DNA of 64,000 nt from Streptomyces graminofaciens (GCF_030294945.1 NZ_AP018448.1:5052001-5116000); one strand, 5' to 3'; shown: positions 1 through 9,549, numbered from the stretch's first letter. The notes: a model not told the origin generated them from the sequence alone. Program-made: numbers and translations.

Positions 1-147
1 GGACCCCGCAAGCGCCGTGGGCGCGCGCCCCACGCCCGCCCGGCCACGGCAGAGGGTGCCCTCCACACCCGGCCCCCAGCCACCATCCCCATCCCACGCC
101 CGTCCCCCTGTAGCCCCGCACCGACCTCGGCAGATACCGTTCGCAAC

Positions 148-948
148 ATGGCCGACTATCTCGATGACCTGCGCCTCGCCCACGTCCTCGCGGACGCCGC
201 CGACGCCGCGACGATGGACCGCTTCAAGGCCCTCGACCTCAAGGTCGAGACGAAGCCGGACATGACGCCGGTGAGCGAGGCCGACAAGTCCGCCGAGGAA
301 CTGATCCGCGGCCAGCTCCAGCGCGCCCGCCCCCGCGACGCGATCCTCGGCGAGGAGTACGGCATCGAGGGCACGGGCCCCCGCCGCTGGGTCATCGACC
401 CGATCGACGGCACCAAGAACTACGTCCGCGGCGTCCCGGTCTGGGCCACCCTGATCTCCCTGATGGAGGCGGCCGAGGGCGGCTACCAACCCGTCGTCGG
501 CGTGGTCTCCGCCCCCGCGCTCGGCCGCCGCTGGTGGGCGGCGAAGGGCCACGGCGCCTTCACCGGCCGCAGCCTCAGCTCGGCCTCCCGCCTGCACGTC
601 TCGCGCGTCACGAAGCTGTCGGACGCCTCGTTCGCATACTCCTCGCTCAGCGGCTGGGAGGAGCGCGGCCATCTGAACGGCTTCCTGGACCTGACCCGCG
701 ATGTGTGGCGCACGCGCGCGTACGGCGACTTCTGGCCGTACATGATGGTCGCCGAGGGCTCGGTGGACATCTGCGCCGAACCGGAGCTGTCCCTCTGGGA
801 CATGGCCGCCAACGCGATCATCGTGACCGAGGCGGGCGGCACGTTCACCGGCCTCGACGGCCGCCCCGGCCCGCACAGCGGCAACGCGGCGGCGTCGAAC
901 GGCCCGCTCCACGACGAGCTGCTGGGCTATCTCAACCAGCGCTACTGA
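148..948 (+). CDS. hisN: Histidinol-phosphatase, inositol monophosphatase fold (HisN)
   Basis: The 266-aa protein is a Mg-dependent phosphatase of the inositol monophosphatase superfamily. It most likely converts L-histidinol phosphate to histidinol, the penultimate step of histidine synthesis, in the cytosol. Visible motifs are LGEEYG (about residue 68), the metal-binding DPIDGTKNY (about 88-96) and a C-terminal WDMAAN followed by an EAGG turn, all in family order and at the usual family length. The first ATG fits the family N-terminus, but there is no clear Shine-Dalgarno before it. It precedes a CBS gene and a Fur gene on the same strand, with a weak hairpin after it. A general IMPase activity cannot be excluded, but the actinobacterial HisN assignment is the better fit. 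Confidence 0.88.
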   Translation: MADYLDDLRLAHVLADAADAATMDRFKALDLKVETKPDMTPVSEADKSAEELIRGQLQRARPRDAILGEEYGIEGTGPRRWVIDPIDGTKNYVRGVPVWATLISLMEAAEGGYQPVVGVVSAPALGRRWWAAKGHGAFTGRSLSSASRLHVSRVTKLSDASFAYSSLSGWEERGHLNGFLDLTRDVWRTRAYGDFWPYMMVAEGSVDICAEPELSLWDMAANAIIVTEAGGTFTGLDGRPGPHSGNAAASNGPLHDELLGYLNQRY

Positions 949-971
949 ACCGGTCGTATCGATGCGCACGG

Positions 972-993
972 TGCCCCGGAGTGATCCCGGGGC
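972..993 (+). terminator. Weak hairpin after hisN
   Basis: A GCCCCGG / CCGGGGC stem (973-979 and 987-993) lies about 25 nt after the hisN stop. It has no good T-tract. It could terminate or attenuate hisN transcription before the CBS gene. Confidence 0.35.
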
Positions 994-1152
994 GCCCCCG
1001 AACTGACCACGCGCGCCCTCTTGTTGACCTCCGCTTTACCTGCCACATTGAGAGCTCCCCCACTTGTGAACTTGTGCAGTGCTCAACAGGCGCCTCCGGC
1101 GCCGAGCCTGACCTGCCCACCACGGGGACTCCCTAGGAGGTGGCTGAACTCC

Positions 1153-1545
1153 ATGCTCGTCCACGACGCCATGAGCACGGTGGTCTTGACCATCGGCCCC
1201 GACCACACCCTTCGCCAGGCCGCCGCGCTGATGTCCGCGCGCCGGATCGGCGCGGCCGTGGTCCTCGACCCGGACGCCGGCGGACTCGGCATCCTGACGG
1301 AACGCGACGTCCTCAACTCCGTGGGCCTCGGCCAGAACCCCGACATCGAGCGGGCCCACGACCACACCACCACCGACGTCGTGTTCGCCGCGCCGTCCTG
1401 GACCCTGGAGGAGGCGGCCCGCGCCATGGCACACGGCGGCTTCCGCCACCTCATCGTCCTCGACCGGGGCGATCCGATCGGCATCGTCTCGGTCCGCGAC
1501 ATCATCCGCTGCTGGGTCCCGGCGCGACAGCACGCCCCCGCGTGA
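1153..1545 (+). CDS. Tandem CBS-domain protein
   Basis: This 130-aa protein consists of two cystathionine-beta-synthase (CBS) motifs and nothing else. The first spans about residues 1-60 (MLVHDAMSTVV ... GILTERDVL) and the second about 68-125 (AAPSWTLEEAARAM ... GIVSVRDII). A CBS pair normally forms a Bateman module that binds adenine nucleotides, so a regulatory, ligand-sensing role is likely. No partner domain is present to define the target. The start is the ATG at 1153 because a strong AGGAGG sits at 1135-1140; upstream in-frame codons lack this. It is followed by the Fur-family gene after about 106 bp. Confidence 0.85.
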   Translation: MLVHDAMSTVVLTIGPDHTLRQAAALMSARRIGAAVVLDPDAGGLGILTERDVLNSVGLGQNPDIERAHDHTTTDVVFAAPSWTLEEAARAMAHGGFRHLIVLDRGDPIGIVSVRDIIRCWVPARQHAPA

Positions 1546-1572
1546 CGCGCCCTCGGCGCCACTCGATCCTGT

Positions 1573-1587
1573 TTAGACCTAATCTAA
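1573..1587. promoter_or_regulatory. Fur-family operator-like palindrome upstream of the Fur gene
   Basis: A perfect inverted repeat TTAGA-N5-TCTAA lies about 65 bp before the Fur-family start in an unusually AT-rich patch. Fur-family regulators bind AT-rich interrupted palindromes and often autoregulate, so this is a probable self-operator. The link is inferred from position and symmetry. Confidence 0.6.
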
Positions 1588-1621
1588 CTCAAGTCGACTT
1601 CCAAAATCACACCCGTTCGGG

Positions 1622-1651
1622 TTCTGGTCTCCTTCTGTTATTCTGGTCTGT
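1622..1651 (+). promoter_or_regulatory. Probable promoter giving a leaderless Fur-family mRNA
   Basis: TTCTGGTCT occurs twice, at 1622-1630 and 1641-1649, a 19-bp spacing. A -10-like TATTCT (1639-1644) lies about 8 bp before the ATG, and no Shine-Dalgarno is present. Transcription would therefore start at or next to the start codon. Confidence 0.4.
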
Positions 1652-2068
1652 ATGAGTGACCTTCTGGACCGACTGCGCGGCCGCGGATGGCGGATGACCG
1701 CGCAGCGACGCGTCGTGGCCGAGGTCCTCGACGGAGACCACGTCCATCTGACGGCCGACGAGGTGCACGTCCGCGCCGTCGAGAAGCTGCCGGAGATCTC
1801 GCGCGCGACCGTCTACAACACGCTGGGCGAGCTGGTCTCCCTCGGCGAGGTCCTCGAGGTCACCACGGACAAGCGCGCCAAGCGGTACGACCCGAACGCG
1901 CACCGTCCGCACCACCACCTGGTCTGCGCCCAGTGCGGCACCATCCGTGACGTCCACCCGACGGGCAACCCGCTCGCCGACCTCCCCTCTTCCGAGCGCT
2001 TCGGCTTCACGGTCTCGGACGTAGAGGTGACGTACCGAGGCGTGTGCCCGAACTGCGCGGCGGCGTAA
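1652..2068 (+). CDS. Fur-family transcriptional regulator (PerR/CatR type)
   Basis: The 138-aa protein has the two-part Fur architecture. An N-terminal winged helix (about 1-80) contains the recognition segment SRATVYNTL. A C-terminal metal-binding dimerisation domain has the His-rich HRPHHHLVC segment. Structural zinc would be held by CAQC (about 98-101) and CPNC near the C-terminus. Streptomyces encodes several Fur homologues (FurA, CatR, Nur, Zur). The gene order hisN-CBS-Fur matches, from memory, the locus of the peroxide-type regulator CatR, so a peroxide-sensing repressor is the best guess. No catalase gene is in the window, so any target is in trans. A palindrome and a leaderless-type promoter precede it. 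Confidence 0.88.
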   Translation: MSDLLDRLRGRGWRMTAQRRVVAEVLDGDHVHLTADEVHVRAVEKLPEISRATVYNTLGELVSLGEVLEVTTDKRAKRYDPNAHRPHHHLVCAQCGTIRDVHPTGNPLADLPSSERFGFTVSDVEVTYRGVCPNCAAA

Positions 2069-2110
2069 GCACGTCTCGAACGACAACGGGAAACAACGAA
2101 GGCGGAAACA

Positions 2111-2147
2111 CCGAAGGCCCGGAACCTCATCGGTTCCGGGCCTTCGG
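2111..2147. terminator. Bidirectional terminator between the Fur gene and tRNA-fMet
   Basis: A perfect 16-bp stem (2111-2126 with 2132-2147) has a 5-nt loop. It lies between the convergent Fur gene and the minus-strand tRNA, starting 8 nt past the tRNA 3' end. It likely ends both transcripts. Confidence 0.8.
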
Positions 2148-2154
2148 CCTTCAG

Positions 2155-2228
2155 TAGCGGGGACAGGATTTGAACCTGCGACCTCTGGGTTATGAGCCCA
2201 GCGAGCTACCGAGCTGCTCCACCCCGCG
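2155..2228 (-). tRNA. Initiator tRNA-fMet (CAT), copy 1
   Basis: The minus strand folds into a 74-nt cloverleaf starting CGCGGGGTGGAGCAGC, with anticodon CAT in the loop CTCATAA. The anticodon stem has the three G:C pairs (GGG/CCC) diagnostic of initiators. The first base C faces U72 rather than A72, so the unpaired 1-72 end typical of initiators is kept. The discriminator is A and CCA is not encoded. It is identical to the copy at 4566-4639. Confidence 0.95.
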
Positions 2229-2342
2229 TCGTTAAACGCAACAGTACGTCACCCGCATCGACCAGCGCAAATCACTATCGGCAGGGCAGGCGACGGTGCG
2301 TCGCGAACCGTCCGCCCACGTCACCCCGGCCCCGGAGTGCGC

Positions 2343-4394
2343 CTACGCGGACAGCTCCTCCCGCAACGCGTCACCCAACCGCGCCGCCCGCTCGGCAACC
2401 TCCGCAGGCCCGAGCGACACCGCCCGGTCCGCCCAGCGCTGCCCCTCCACCAGCTCCCCACGACGCGCGTAGACCAGGGCTAGCCGCAATGCCGCCCGCC
2501 CATGCCCCGCGTCAGCGGCCCGCGTCCACCACAACGCCGCCTCCGGCTCACTGCCCTCCCGGGCCAGCAGCAGCCCCAGATTGAACGCCCCGTTCCGAGA
2601 CCCGGCCTCCGCCGCCTCCCGGTACCACCGCGCCGCCTCGACCACATCGCCGCGCGCGGCGGCCAGCATCCCGACCCGCACCTGCGCCCGCCGATGCCCC
2701 TGGGACGCGGCCCGCTCGTACCACTCCTCGCACTCCGTCCTCTCCCGCGCCGGCTCCCCCAGCTCATGCGCGGGCCGGGGCGGCCGCCGAGCGTCGAGCA
2801 CCGCGGCCAGCCGGTACGCGGCCTCCGCGCTGCCTCCACCGGCGGCACTGCGCAGATGCCGCTCGGCCGCCCGCTCGTCCCCGTCCCGCAGCCGCGCTAT
2901 GGCGACCTGGAGCGCCGCATCGGTGTGCCCGGCGGCGGCCGCCCGCTCGTACCAGACGAGCGCGGTCGGGTCGTCGCCCCGCCCGGCGTGCAGAATCCCG
3001 AGGTTGAACGCGGCGTCCACGCTCCCCGCCTCGGCCGCCTTGGAGAACCACGGCTCGGCCCCGGACGCGTCCCCGACCTGGAGCAGCAGGATGGCCAGCG
3101 CGTTCGCGGCCTCCCGGTGCCCGGCGTACGCGGCCCGGCGGTACCACTGATCGGCCTGCGCGGTCCGCCCCTGCTCGGCGCAGAGCAGCCCGAGGTTGTA
3201 CGCGCCGTTGACGTCACCGGCGTCCATCGCGGCCCGGTACCACCGCTCGGCGGTCTGGGTCTCGCCGCGCTCGGCGTGCAGCGCGCCCAGCGCGTTCGCC
3301 GCGTTGCCGTCGCCGTCCTGGGCGGCCCGCAGCCACCACACGGCGGCGCTCTCGGTGTCCCCCGCGTCGCGCAGCAGGAAGCCCAGGGCGCAGGCCGCCC
3401 GCGGCTCGCCGTCCTTGGCGGAGGTCAGATACCAGCGCCCGGCCTCCTTCAGCTCCCCGCGCCGCTCCAGGATCGCGCCCAGGTGCAGCGCGGCCCGCCG
3501 GTGCCCGCGCGCGGCGGACTGGCGGTACCACTGCTCGGCCTCCTCGGCGGCGGAGGGCCCGGCACCGCCCGCGCCGACACCGTTGTCGGCACCGGACTCC
3601 TGTCCTCGTACGGCAGCACGCGCATCCCGTACGGGCTCGCGGCTCGCGCCCCCGATCTCCAGCGCCGCACGCGCCACCCTGCGCCCCTCGCGCACGGCCG
3701 CGCGCTCCTCGCGTGCGGCCTTCAGGTCTAGCGCCCGGGCCAGCCGGTACGCGGCCTCGCGGTGCCCGCGCTCGGCGGCGACCCGCATCCACTGCTCGGC
3801 CCCGGCGTCACTGCGGTGTTCCAGCAGATCGGCGAGGGCGTACGCGCCCAGGGCGTGGCCCTGCTCGGCGGACTGGCGCAGCCAGTACTCGGCGGCCGGC
3901 TCGTCACCGCGTTCACGGTGGTGCCGTCCGAGCGCGTGCGCGGCGGCCGCCGAACCGGCGACGGCGGCGATCCGCCACCACTGGGCGGCGTCGTCCGGGT
4001 ACCCGCGCTGGTGCAGCAGGACGCCCAGGTTGTTGGCCGCGGCCCGGTCCCCGGCGGCCGTGGCGGCGCGCAGAAACGGCTCCGCGCCGTCCAGGTCTCC
4101 TCGACGCAGCAGCATGGCGCCGAGCACGCTCATCGCCTCGGCGTCACCGGCCTCGGCAGCGAGCCGCTGCCGGGCCTCCTCCACGGCCTCTGCCGCGTCC
4201 ACGACTTCGTCCCGGTCCGCCGACTGCACGAAGTCGGCCGACGTCTGTACGAGTTCGCCCGATGTCTGCACGGAGTCGGTCAACTGCTCCGCGAGGTCGG
4301 CACCCATCACATAGTCGGCAGGCATCGCAAAGTCGGCAGGCCGCGCAAACCGCCCTGTCTCCAACAGAGTTGCCTTGTCCCCCATAACGTCCAT
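2343..4394 (-). CDS. Sel1/TPR-like repeat protein
   Basis: The 683-aa protein is an almost continuous array of roughly 36-residue helical repeats. The repeat resembles AAYRLAxxLDxRGxxxxAExWYRRAAxxGH and is typical of Sel1-like repeats, a TPR relative. The array runs from about residue 60 to the C-terminus. A short charged N-terminus and a less regular insert at about 220-280 interrupt it. No signal peptide, transmembrane segment or enzyme motif is visible, so it is probably a cytosolic scaffold or adaptor with unknown partners. ATG at 4394 is used; a second in-frame ATG lies nine bases downstream. It stands alone between two identical tRNA-fMet genes. The name describes fold, not function. 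Confidence 0.85.
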   Translation of the reverse strand: MDVMGDKATLLETGRFARPADFAMPADYVMGADLAEQLTDSVQTSGELVQTSADFVQSADRDEVVDAAEAVEEARQRLAAEAGDAEAMSVLGAMLLRRGDLDGAEPFLRAATAAGDRAAANNLGVLLHQRGYPDDAAQWWRIAAVAGSAAAAHALGRHHRERGDEPAAEYWLRQSAEQGHALGAYALADLLEHRSDAGAEQWMRVAAERGHREAAYRLARALDLKAAREERAAVREGRRVARAALEIGGASREPVRDARAAVRGQESGADNGVGAGGAGPSAAEEAEQWYRQSAARGHRRAALHLGAILERRGELKEAGRWYLTSAKDGEPRAACALGFLLRDAGDTESAAVWWLRAAQDGDGNAANALGALHAERGETQTAERWYRAAMDAGDVNGAYNLGLLCAEQGRTAQADQWYRRAAYAGHREAANALAILLLQVGDASGAEPWFSKAAEAGSVDAAFNLGILHAGRGDDPTALVWYERAAAAGHTDAALQVAIARLRDGDERAAERHLRSAAGGGSAEAAYRLAAVLDARRPPRPAHELGEPARERTECEEWYERAASQGHRRAQVRVGMLAAARGDVVEAARWYREAAEAGSRNGAFNLGLLLAREGSEPEAALWWTRAADAGHGRAALRLALVYARRGELVEGQRWADRAVSLGPAEVAERAARLGDALREELSA

Positions 4395-4523
4395 CGTCGC
4401 ACCACCTGCAACCTGGGTACACCTGGTATACCGCAGCCATTGAGGTCACTACAGCGTTTTGTCGACATGCCCACAGAGCGACAAGTCAAACACAGATTTC
4501 CCAACCTCCACGCACAACACGTC

Positions 4524-4557
4524 GAAGGCCCGGATCCTTTAGAGGATCCGGGCCTTC
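4524..4557 (-). terminator. Terminator of tRNA-fMet copy 2
   Basis: A perfect 15-bp stem (4524-4538 with 4543-4557) has a 4-nt loop and lies 8 nt after the tRNA 3' end on the minus strand. The GAAGGCCCGG stem base resembles the hairpin after copy 1. Confidence 0.8.
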
Positions 4558-4565
4558 AACTTCAG

Positions 4566-4639
4566 TAGCGGGGACAGGATTTGAACCTGCGACCTCTGGG
4601 TTATGAGCCCAGCGAGCTACCGAGCTGCTCCACCCCGCG
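4566..4639 (-). tRNA. Initiator tRNA-fMet (CAT), copy 2
   Basis: This 74-nt cloverleaf is identical in sequence to the copy at 2155-2228. It has the CAT anticodon, three G:C pairs in the anticodon stem, a C1-U72 mismatch, discriminator A and no encoded CCA. Both copies read in the same direction, with a similar hairpin after each. Confidence 0.95.
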
Positions 4640-4699
4640 CCGTTGTGTTGCAACCGTACCACGGCGCGGGGTGGAGCTCGGAATCAGTCGCTCCCGGAG

Positions 4700-7621
4700 C
4701 TACCCGGAGCTCTTGTCGCCCTTGTCGTCGCTGTTCTTGCCGCTGCCCTTCTCCGTCTCGGAGTCGACCTTGGCCTGGGCCTCCTCGGCCCTCTCGAGCG
4801 CGTCCGCGAGGTCGTCCTGAGCCTTGCCGTACGCCTCCCAGTCACCGTCCTTGAGAGCCTGCTGACCCTCGCCGAAGGCCTTCTGGGCGTCCGCCAGCGC
4901 CGCCTTGACCGTCGGATCGCTGGACGTCGGCGGTTCTTCGCCGTCGCCCTCGTCCGGTGGCTCGGCGGTCGACCCCTCCGTCTCGAAGACCTTGTTGAGC
5001 GCCTCGTCGAGCGTGTCCTCGAAGGCCGTGTTGCCGCCGTAGGTGACCAGCACCTTGCGCAGCAGCGGGTACTTCAGGCCGCCGCCCTTCACATAGACGG
5101 GCTCCACGTAGAGCAGTCCGCCGTCGAGCGGGACCGTCAGGAGGTTGCCGTACTCGACCTGGGAGTCACCTCTCTTGAGGAGGCTGATGGTCTCGGCGAT
5201 GTCCTGTTCCGAGTTGAACTGGCTCTGGACCTGTTTGGGGCCGTCGATCGGCTCGCTGGTCGGCAGTTTCAGGATTCTGATCTTGCCGTAGTCCGGCGTG
5301 CCCGCCTCGGCGTTGACCGAGACGAAGGCGCTGAGGTTGTCCCGGCCGTTCGGCGTGAGCGTCGTCGTCAGCGAGAACGCCTGTTCCGACTGCTTGGGCA
5401 GCTTCATGCTCAGGTAGTACGGCGGCACCGCGTTGCCCGAGGTGTTGGTCGGGTCGTCCGGGACCTGCCACACCTCGCTGCCGCTGAGGAACGTCTGGGC
5501 GTCCTTCACGTGGTAGCGGGTGAGCAGCTCGCGCTGGACCTTGAACAGGTCCTGCGGGTACCGCAGGTGCTCCATGAGCGCCGGCGAGATGTCGGCCTTG
5601 GGCTGCACCGTGTCCGGGAAGGCCTTCATCCAGGTCTTCAGGACGGGGTCATCGGTGTCCCACTGGTAGAGCTTGACGTCACCGGTGTACGCGTCGACGG
5701 TCGCCTTCACCGAGTTGCGGATGTAGTTGACCTGGTTCTGCTGGGCCACCACCGCCCGCTGGTTGTTGTTCGCGGTCAGCGAGTCGGCCGTCGTGTCACC
5801 GAGGGTGGTGCGGGAGGCGTACGGGTAGCCGTTGGTCGTCGTGTACGCGTCGACGATCCACTGGATCTTCCCGTTGACGACGGCCGGGTAGGCGTCGCCG
5901 TCGATGGTCAGCCAGGGGGCCACCGCCTCGACCCGCTCCTTGGGCGTGCGGTTGTAGAGGATCCTCGAACCCTCGCCGATCGCGCCCGAGTAGAGGATCT
6001 GCGGCTCGTTGAACGCCACCGCGTAGGCGGCCCGGTTGACCGGGCTGGAGAGGTTGACCCCGCTGCCGCCCTTGTAGCTGTTGGTCTTCTCGCCGTTGTC
6101 GTCGGAGTAGTCGATCTCCTTCTGGGGACCGCCGACGATCGAGTACTGGGTGGTCTTCTCGCCGTAGTAGACCCGCTGCTGGTAGGTGCCCAGGTCACCC
6201 TTGGACGGCAGGTCGGACTCCGTGAAGACCGGCCGGCCGCCGGAGGTGGCCTCGGTGCCCTTGGCGGCGACCACGCCGTAACCGTGGGTGTAACGGAAGT
6301 GGTCGTTGATCCAGTTGTTCTTCGGGATGCCCGCGAGGTTCAGCTCACGCAGACCGATGACGGTGTCCTGCTCCGCGCCGTCCTGGCCCTTGTAGCGGTC
6401 GACGTCCAGGTTGGTGGGGAACGCGTAGTAGTTCCTCATCTGCTGGAGCTGCTGGAATGTCGGCGAGACGATGTTCGGGTCGAGCATGCGGATGCTCGCC
6501 GTGGTGTCGGCGTCCGCGCGGAGCTTGGCCTTGTCGGTGGTGTCGCTCGTGCCCGAGTACTCCTCGACGTCGGTGCCGTCGATGCCGTACGCCTTGCGTG
6601 TGGCCTCGAGGTTCTTCTCGACGTACGGGGCTTCCTTGGCCTGCTCGTTCGGCTGGACCTGGAACTTCTGGACGATCGCCGGGTACAGCCCGCCGATGAG
6701 GATCGCCGAGAGCACCATCAGACCGAAGCCGATGACCGGCAGCTGCCAGGTGCGCCGCCAGATGGTGGCGAAGAAGAGCAGCGCGCAGATCACGGCGATG
6801 CAGAACAGGATCGTCTTGGCCGGCAGATACGCGTTCGCGTCGACGTACCTGAGGCCCGTCCAGTTGCCGGTCGCCTTGAAGTCGCTGGACTTCACGGCGA
6901 GGCCGTACCGGTCGAGCCAGTACGCGACCGCCTTCAGGGCGACGAAGATCCCGATGAGCACCGACAGGTGCCCGGTGGCGGCGGCCGTGGCGCGCGCGCC
7001 GGGGGAAGTGATCCTCAGACCGCCGTACAGGTAGTGCGTGAGCGCGGCGGCGATCACCGAGAGCACGGCGGCGGCGAAGCCGAAGCCGAGCAGGAAGCGG
7101 TACCAGGGCAGGTCGAAGGCGTAGAAGGAGACGTCCAGGTCGAACTGGGGGTCCTTCTGGCCGAACGACACTCCGTTGACCCACATCAGCCACGTACGCC
7201 ACTGCCCGGAGGCGGAGGCGCCGGCGATGAGGCCGACCAGGGCGGTGATCCCGAGGAGCAGCCACTTCTTGTAGGGCGCGATGCCCATGCGGTATCTGTC
7301 GAGGCTCTGCTGTTCCATCGACATGGCGCTCAGCGGCGGGCGCAGCCGGTGCGCCAGCCAGATGTTGAAGCCGACCGCGGCCGCCATCAACAGACCGAAG
7401 ACGAAGAAGAGCCCGATCTTCGTCCACAGCGTGGTAGTGAACACGGACGAGTAATTCACCGACCGGTACCAGAGCCAGTCCGTCCAGAATCCCGCGAACA
7501 TGATGAACGCCATGCCGAGGACGGCCAGGACGCCCAGTGTCATGAGCAGCGTCCGGACACGTCGGGACGGTCGGCCCACTCTGATCCGTGGCCCCGACGG
7601 GCCTCCGCCGCGGTCCGGCAT
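4700..7621 (-). CDS. UPF0182 family large membrane protein
   Basis: This protein of about 973 aa is of the conserved actinobacterial UPF0182 type. The first 330 residues carry about seven hydrophobic helices, beginning at [18 protein letters not shown] long soluble, probably extracytoplasmic domain follows, with family-like blocks such as [13 protein letters not shown] and [13 protein letters not shown]. The last 90 residues are acidic and rich in Asp, Glu, Gly and Ser, ending in a low-complexity charged tail. No catalytic motif is known for the family and its function is unresolved. The ATG at 7621 (MPDRGGG) is used; an in-frame GTG at 7642 is possible, and neither has a strong Shine-Dalgarno. 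It is divergent from the PPA1309 gene. Confidence 0.9.
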   Translation of the reverse strand: MPDRGGGPSGPRIRVGRPSRRVRTLLMTLGVLAVLGMAFIMFAGFWTDWLWYRSVNYSSVFTTTLWTKIGLFFVFGLLMAAAVGFNIWLAHRLRPPLSAMSMEQQSLDRYRMGIAPYKKWLLLGITALVGLIAGASASGQWRTWLMWVNGVSFGQKDPQFDLDVSFYAFDLPWYRFLLGFGFAAAVLSVIAAALTHYLYGGLRITSPGARATAAATGHLSVLIGIFVALKAVAYWLDRYGLAVKSSDFKATGNWTGLRYVDANAYLPAKTILFCIAVICALLFFATIWRRTWQLPVIGFGLMVLSAILIGGLYPAIVQKFQVQPNEQAKEAPYVEKNLEATRKAYGIDGTDVEEYSGTSDTTDKAKLRADADTTASIRMLDPNIVSPTFQQLQQMRNYYAFPTNLDVDRYKGQDGAEQDTVIGLRELNLAGIPKNNWINDHFRYTHGYGVVAAKGTEATSGGRPVFTESDLPSKGDLGTYQQRVYYGEKTTQYSIVGGPQKEIDYSDDNGEKTNSYKGGSGVNLSSPVNRAAYAVAFNEPQILYSGAIGEGSRILYNRTPKERVEAVAPWLTIDGDAYPAVVNGKIQWIVDAYTTTNGYPYASRTTLGDTTADSLTANNNQRAVVAQQNQVNYIRNSVKATVDAYTGDVKLYQWDTDDPVLKTWMKAFPDTVQPKADISPALMEHLRYPQDLFKVQRELLTRYHVKDAQTFLSGSEVWQVPDDPTNTSGNAVPPYYLSMKLPKQSEQAFSLTTTLTPNGRDNLSAFVSVNAEAGTPDYGKIRILKLPTSEPIDGPKQVQSQFNSEQDIAETISLLKRGDSQVEYGNLLTVPLDGGLLYVEPVYVKGGGLKYPLLRKVLVTYGGNTAFEDTLDEALNKVFETEGSTAEPPDEGDGEEPPTSSDPTVKAALADAQKAFGEGQQALKDGDWEAYGKAQDDLADALERAEEAQAKVDSETEKGSGKNSDDKGDKSSG

Positions 7622-7784
7622 CTGGAAAGCCAAGGTGCGCACCTCGAAGTCGCTGTCGATCCGTCAGGCCCGCGGTCTACGGACCCTCCAGCGGGCCCCG
7701 TGATCGTAGAGGCCTCACCTATGCAACTTACTCACGCTTTACTCGGTTCCCGGTTCCGGTGACGAACGAGGCAGGATTGTGACC

Positions 7785-8327
7785 ATGTCCAACACACCCA
7801 TGGCAGCGAACCCGCTCACCCGGGCCGTGCTCGAGCTCGACGAGTACGCCTCCGGCCTCGGCTGGGACCAGCCCGCTCGCCTCTTCGCCCTCGTGGATAC
7901 CGCTCGGCTGCGGGCCCAGGAACCCGCGCTCGCGGCCCAGCTCGGTCTTCAGGACGAGTCCGAGACCGCCGGTCTCACCCCGATCGAGCAGGACGAGGTC
8001 CCGTCCGGCAAGCCGCTTGACGAGTTCCTCGGCACCATCGCCTGGCCGGACTCGGTGGTCGGCTGCGCACTGACCGTGGAGCGGCTGATGCTGCCGCCGT
8101 CCGCCGAGGCGTCCGTACCGGCGGACCTCGACGGCGCCCGCCTCACCAAGTGGGTGGCCGACCACCCGGACCGCCAGGAGGTCCGGATGACGGTCGCGGT
8201 GCTCCGCGACGGCACCCGCGAGTCCGCCCTGCGCCTGCGCGAGAAGGACACCCCGACGGAGGTCCTGACGGGCCCGGAGCTGGTCCCGGGCCTGGCGGAG
8301 GCCCTGGCGGCGACGTTCGTGGACTGA
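7785..8327 (+). CDS. PPA1309-family conserved protein
   Basis: This 180-aa soluble protein is conserved next to the UPF0182 and PDZ-protease genes in actinobacteria and carries the family name PPA1309. Recognisable blocks are LTRAVLELDEYASGLGWDQP near the start and AWPDSVVGCALTVERLMLPP in the centre. No catalytic motif, membrane segment or cofactor site is visible and its function is unknown. The ATG at 7785 is chosen because AGGA lies 8 nt upstream; an in-frame GTG at 7779 is too close to that site. A strong hairpin follows it, so it is probably monocistronic. Confidence 0.82.
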   Translation: MSNTPMAANPLTRAVLELDEYASGLGWDQPARLFALVDTARLRAQEPALAAQLGLQDESETAGLTPIEQDEVPSGKPLDEFLGTIAWPDSVVGCALTVERLMLPPSAEASVPADLDGARLTKWVADHPDRQEVRMTVAVLRDGTRESALRLREKDTPTEVLTGPELVPGLAEALAATFVD

Positions 8328-8360
8328 CCTTCAGCCGCTTCCGGCTTCGGATGTACGGCG

Positions 8361-8392
8361 ATGGGGGCGCCCCGGTTCCGGGGCGCCCCCAT
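8361..8392. terminator. Bidirectional terminator between PPA1309 and the PDZ protease
   Basis: 15-bp perfect arms (8361-8375 and 8378-8392) form a very stable GC hairpin. It is followed on the plus strand by a T-rich run (8403-8426). It lies between convergent genes. Confidence 0.75.
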
Positions 8393-8451
8393 GCGCGTGT
8401 ACGTCTGTTTTCTTGTGCTCTTCTTGCGTCCTCTTCGAGTCGTCCTGTGTC

Positions 8452-9549
8452 TCAGCCCTTGGAGGTGCACTTCGGGAGGTCGGCTGTGTCGCCCGAGCGG
8501 ATGTCCTTCAGGGCGTCCAGGGCGTCCTTTATGGTGTCGACCTTGACGAGGGTGAGGCCGTCGGGGGTGTCCTTGGCGGCGGAGGCGCAGTTGTCCTTCG
8601 GCGTCAGGAAGTACTGGGCGCCCTTGCCGCGCGCACCGACCGTCTTCATCTCGATGCCACCGATCGGGCCGACGTTCCCCTCGTCGTCGATGGTGCCGGT
8701 GCCGGCCACGAACTTGCCGCCGGTGAGGTTGCCCGGGGTGAGCTTGTCGTAGATGCCGAGCGCGAACATCAGCCCGGCGCTGGGGCCGCCGACGTCGGCG
8801 AGCTTGATGTCGATGGTGAACGGGAACGTGTGGTCGGTTCCGGCGGCGATGCCGACGATCGCCCGGTCCTCGCCCGTGTCGTCCGACTTGACGGTGGTGA
8901 TCGTGACCTTCTCGGTCTCGGTCGCCGTCTTGTTCTTCTTCTCGGCGGCGGCCTGCGCCTTCGCGGGCACGATCGTGAAGACGACGTCCTCGCCGGGCTT
9001 GTGCTTGGTGACCAGTTTCGCCACGTCCCCTGGCGCCTCGACCGCCGTGCCGTCGACGGACTTGATGACGTCACCGGCGTGCAGCTTGCCCTCGGCCGGG
9101 GTGTCCTTGCGTACGCTGGAGACGATCACCCAGGACGTCACCGGGATGTCCAGCTGCTCCAGGGCGGCGACCTTGGCGCTCTCCTGGGACTGGCTGAACT
9201 CCTCGGCGTTCTCCTGCGTCGACTCCTCCTCGGTCTTGCCGTCCGGGTACAGCGTGTCGTGCGGCACGATCTTGTTGTCGTGCGCGAGCCAGCCGTAGAC
9301 GGCCTCCACGAGGTTCATCTTGTAGTCGGCGGAGGTGACCCGGACCGTGGTCATGTTGAGATGGCCGGTCGTCGGATAGGTCTTGTGCCCCGAGATCTGC
9401 AGCACCGGCTCGCCGCCGTGGTCCCCGAGCGTGTTGACCGTCGGCCCCGGTGACATCTCCGAGTACGGCACGGGAATGAACACTCCCACACACAGGAGCG
9501 CGATCAGCATCAGGGTGGAGGCGAGCATCGTCGCGGTGCGGCGTGGCAT
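8452..9549 (-). CDS. Membrane-anchored PDZ / Lon-like (S16) serine protease, YlbL type
   Basis: The 365-aa protein has an N-terminal membrane anchor (STLMLIALLCVGVFIPV, about residues 9-28). A PDZ domain (about 145-215, including VSSVRKDTPAEGKLHAGD) and a C-terminal Lon-type protease domain follow. The catalytic serine lies in GGPSAGL (about 270), and the Lys partner would be in the GGIEMK to GARGKGA region. The active domain therefore lies outside the membrane. YlbL-type proteins are extracytoplasmic quality-control proteases; the substrate here is unknown. The ATG at 9549 places the anchor at the N-terminus; longer in-frame extensions add unlikely sequence. The gene is convergent with the PPA1309 gene, and a small membrane-protein gene precedes it. 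Confidence 0.88.
   Translation of the reverse strand: MPRRTATMLASTLMLIALLCVGVFIPVPYSEMSPGPTVNTLGDHGGEPVLQISGHKTYPTTGHLNMTTVRVTSADYKMNLVEAVYGWLAHDNKIVPHDTLYPDGKTEEESTQENAEEFSQSQESAKVAALEQLDIPVTSWVIVSSVRKDTPAEGKLHAGDVIKSVDGTAVEAPGDVAKLVTKHKPGEDVVFTIVPAKAQAAAEKKNKTATETEKVTITTVKSDDTGEDRAIVGIAAGTDHTFPFTIDIKLADVGGPSAGLMFALGIYDKLTPGNLTGGKFVAGTGTIDDEGNVGPIGGIEMKTVGARGKGAQYFLTPKDNCASAAKDTPDGLTLVKVDTIKDALDALKDIRSGDTADLPKCTSKG

Noticed and set aside
2155..4639. tRNA-linked integrated element between the two tRNA-fMet genes
   Set aside because: Only one Sel1-repeat gene lies between them, with normal codon use and no integrase or excisionase. The arrangement is better read as an old tRNA duplication.
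4643..7762. Very long open frame on the plus strand opposite UPF0182
   Set aside because: It mirrors the high-GC third positions of the UPF0182 gene. The translation is Val/Arg/Gly/Leu-rich with no motif and runs through a terminator and tRNA region. Similar antisense frames at 27458-30445, 31286-34756 and 45595-48127 were dropped for the same reason.
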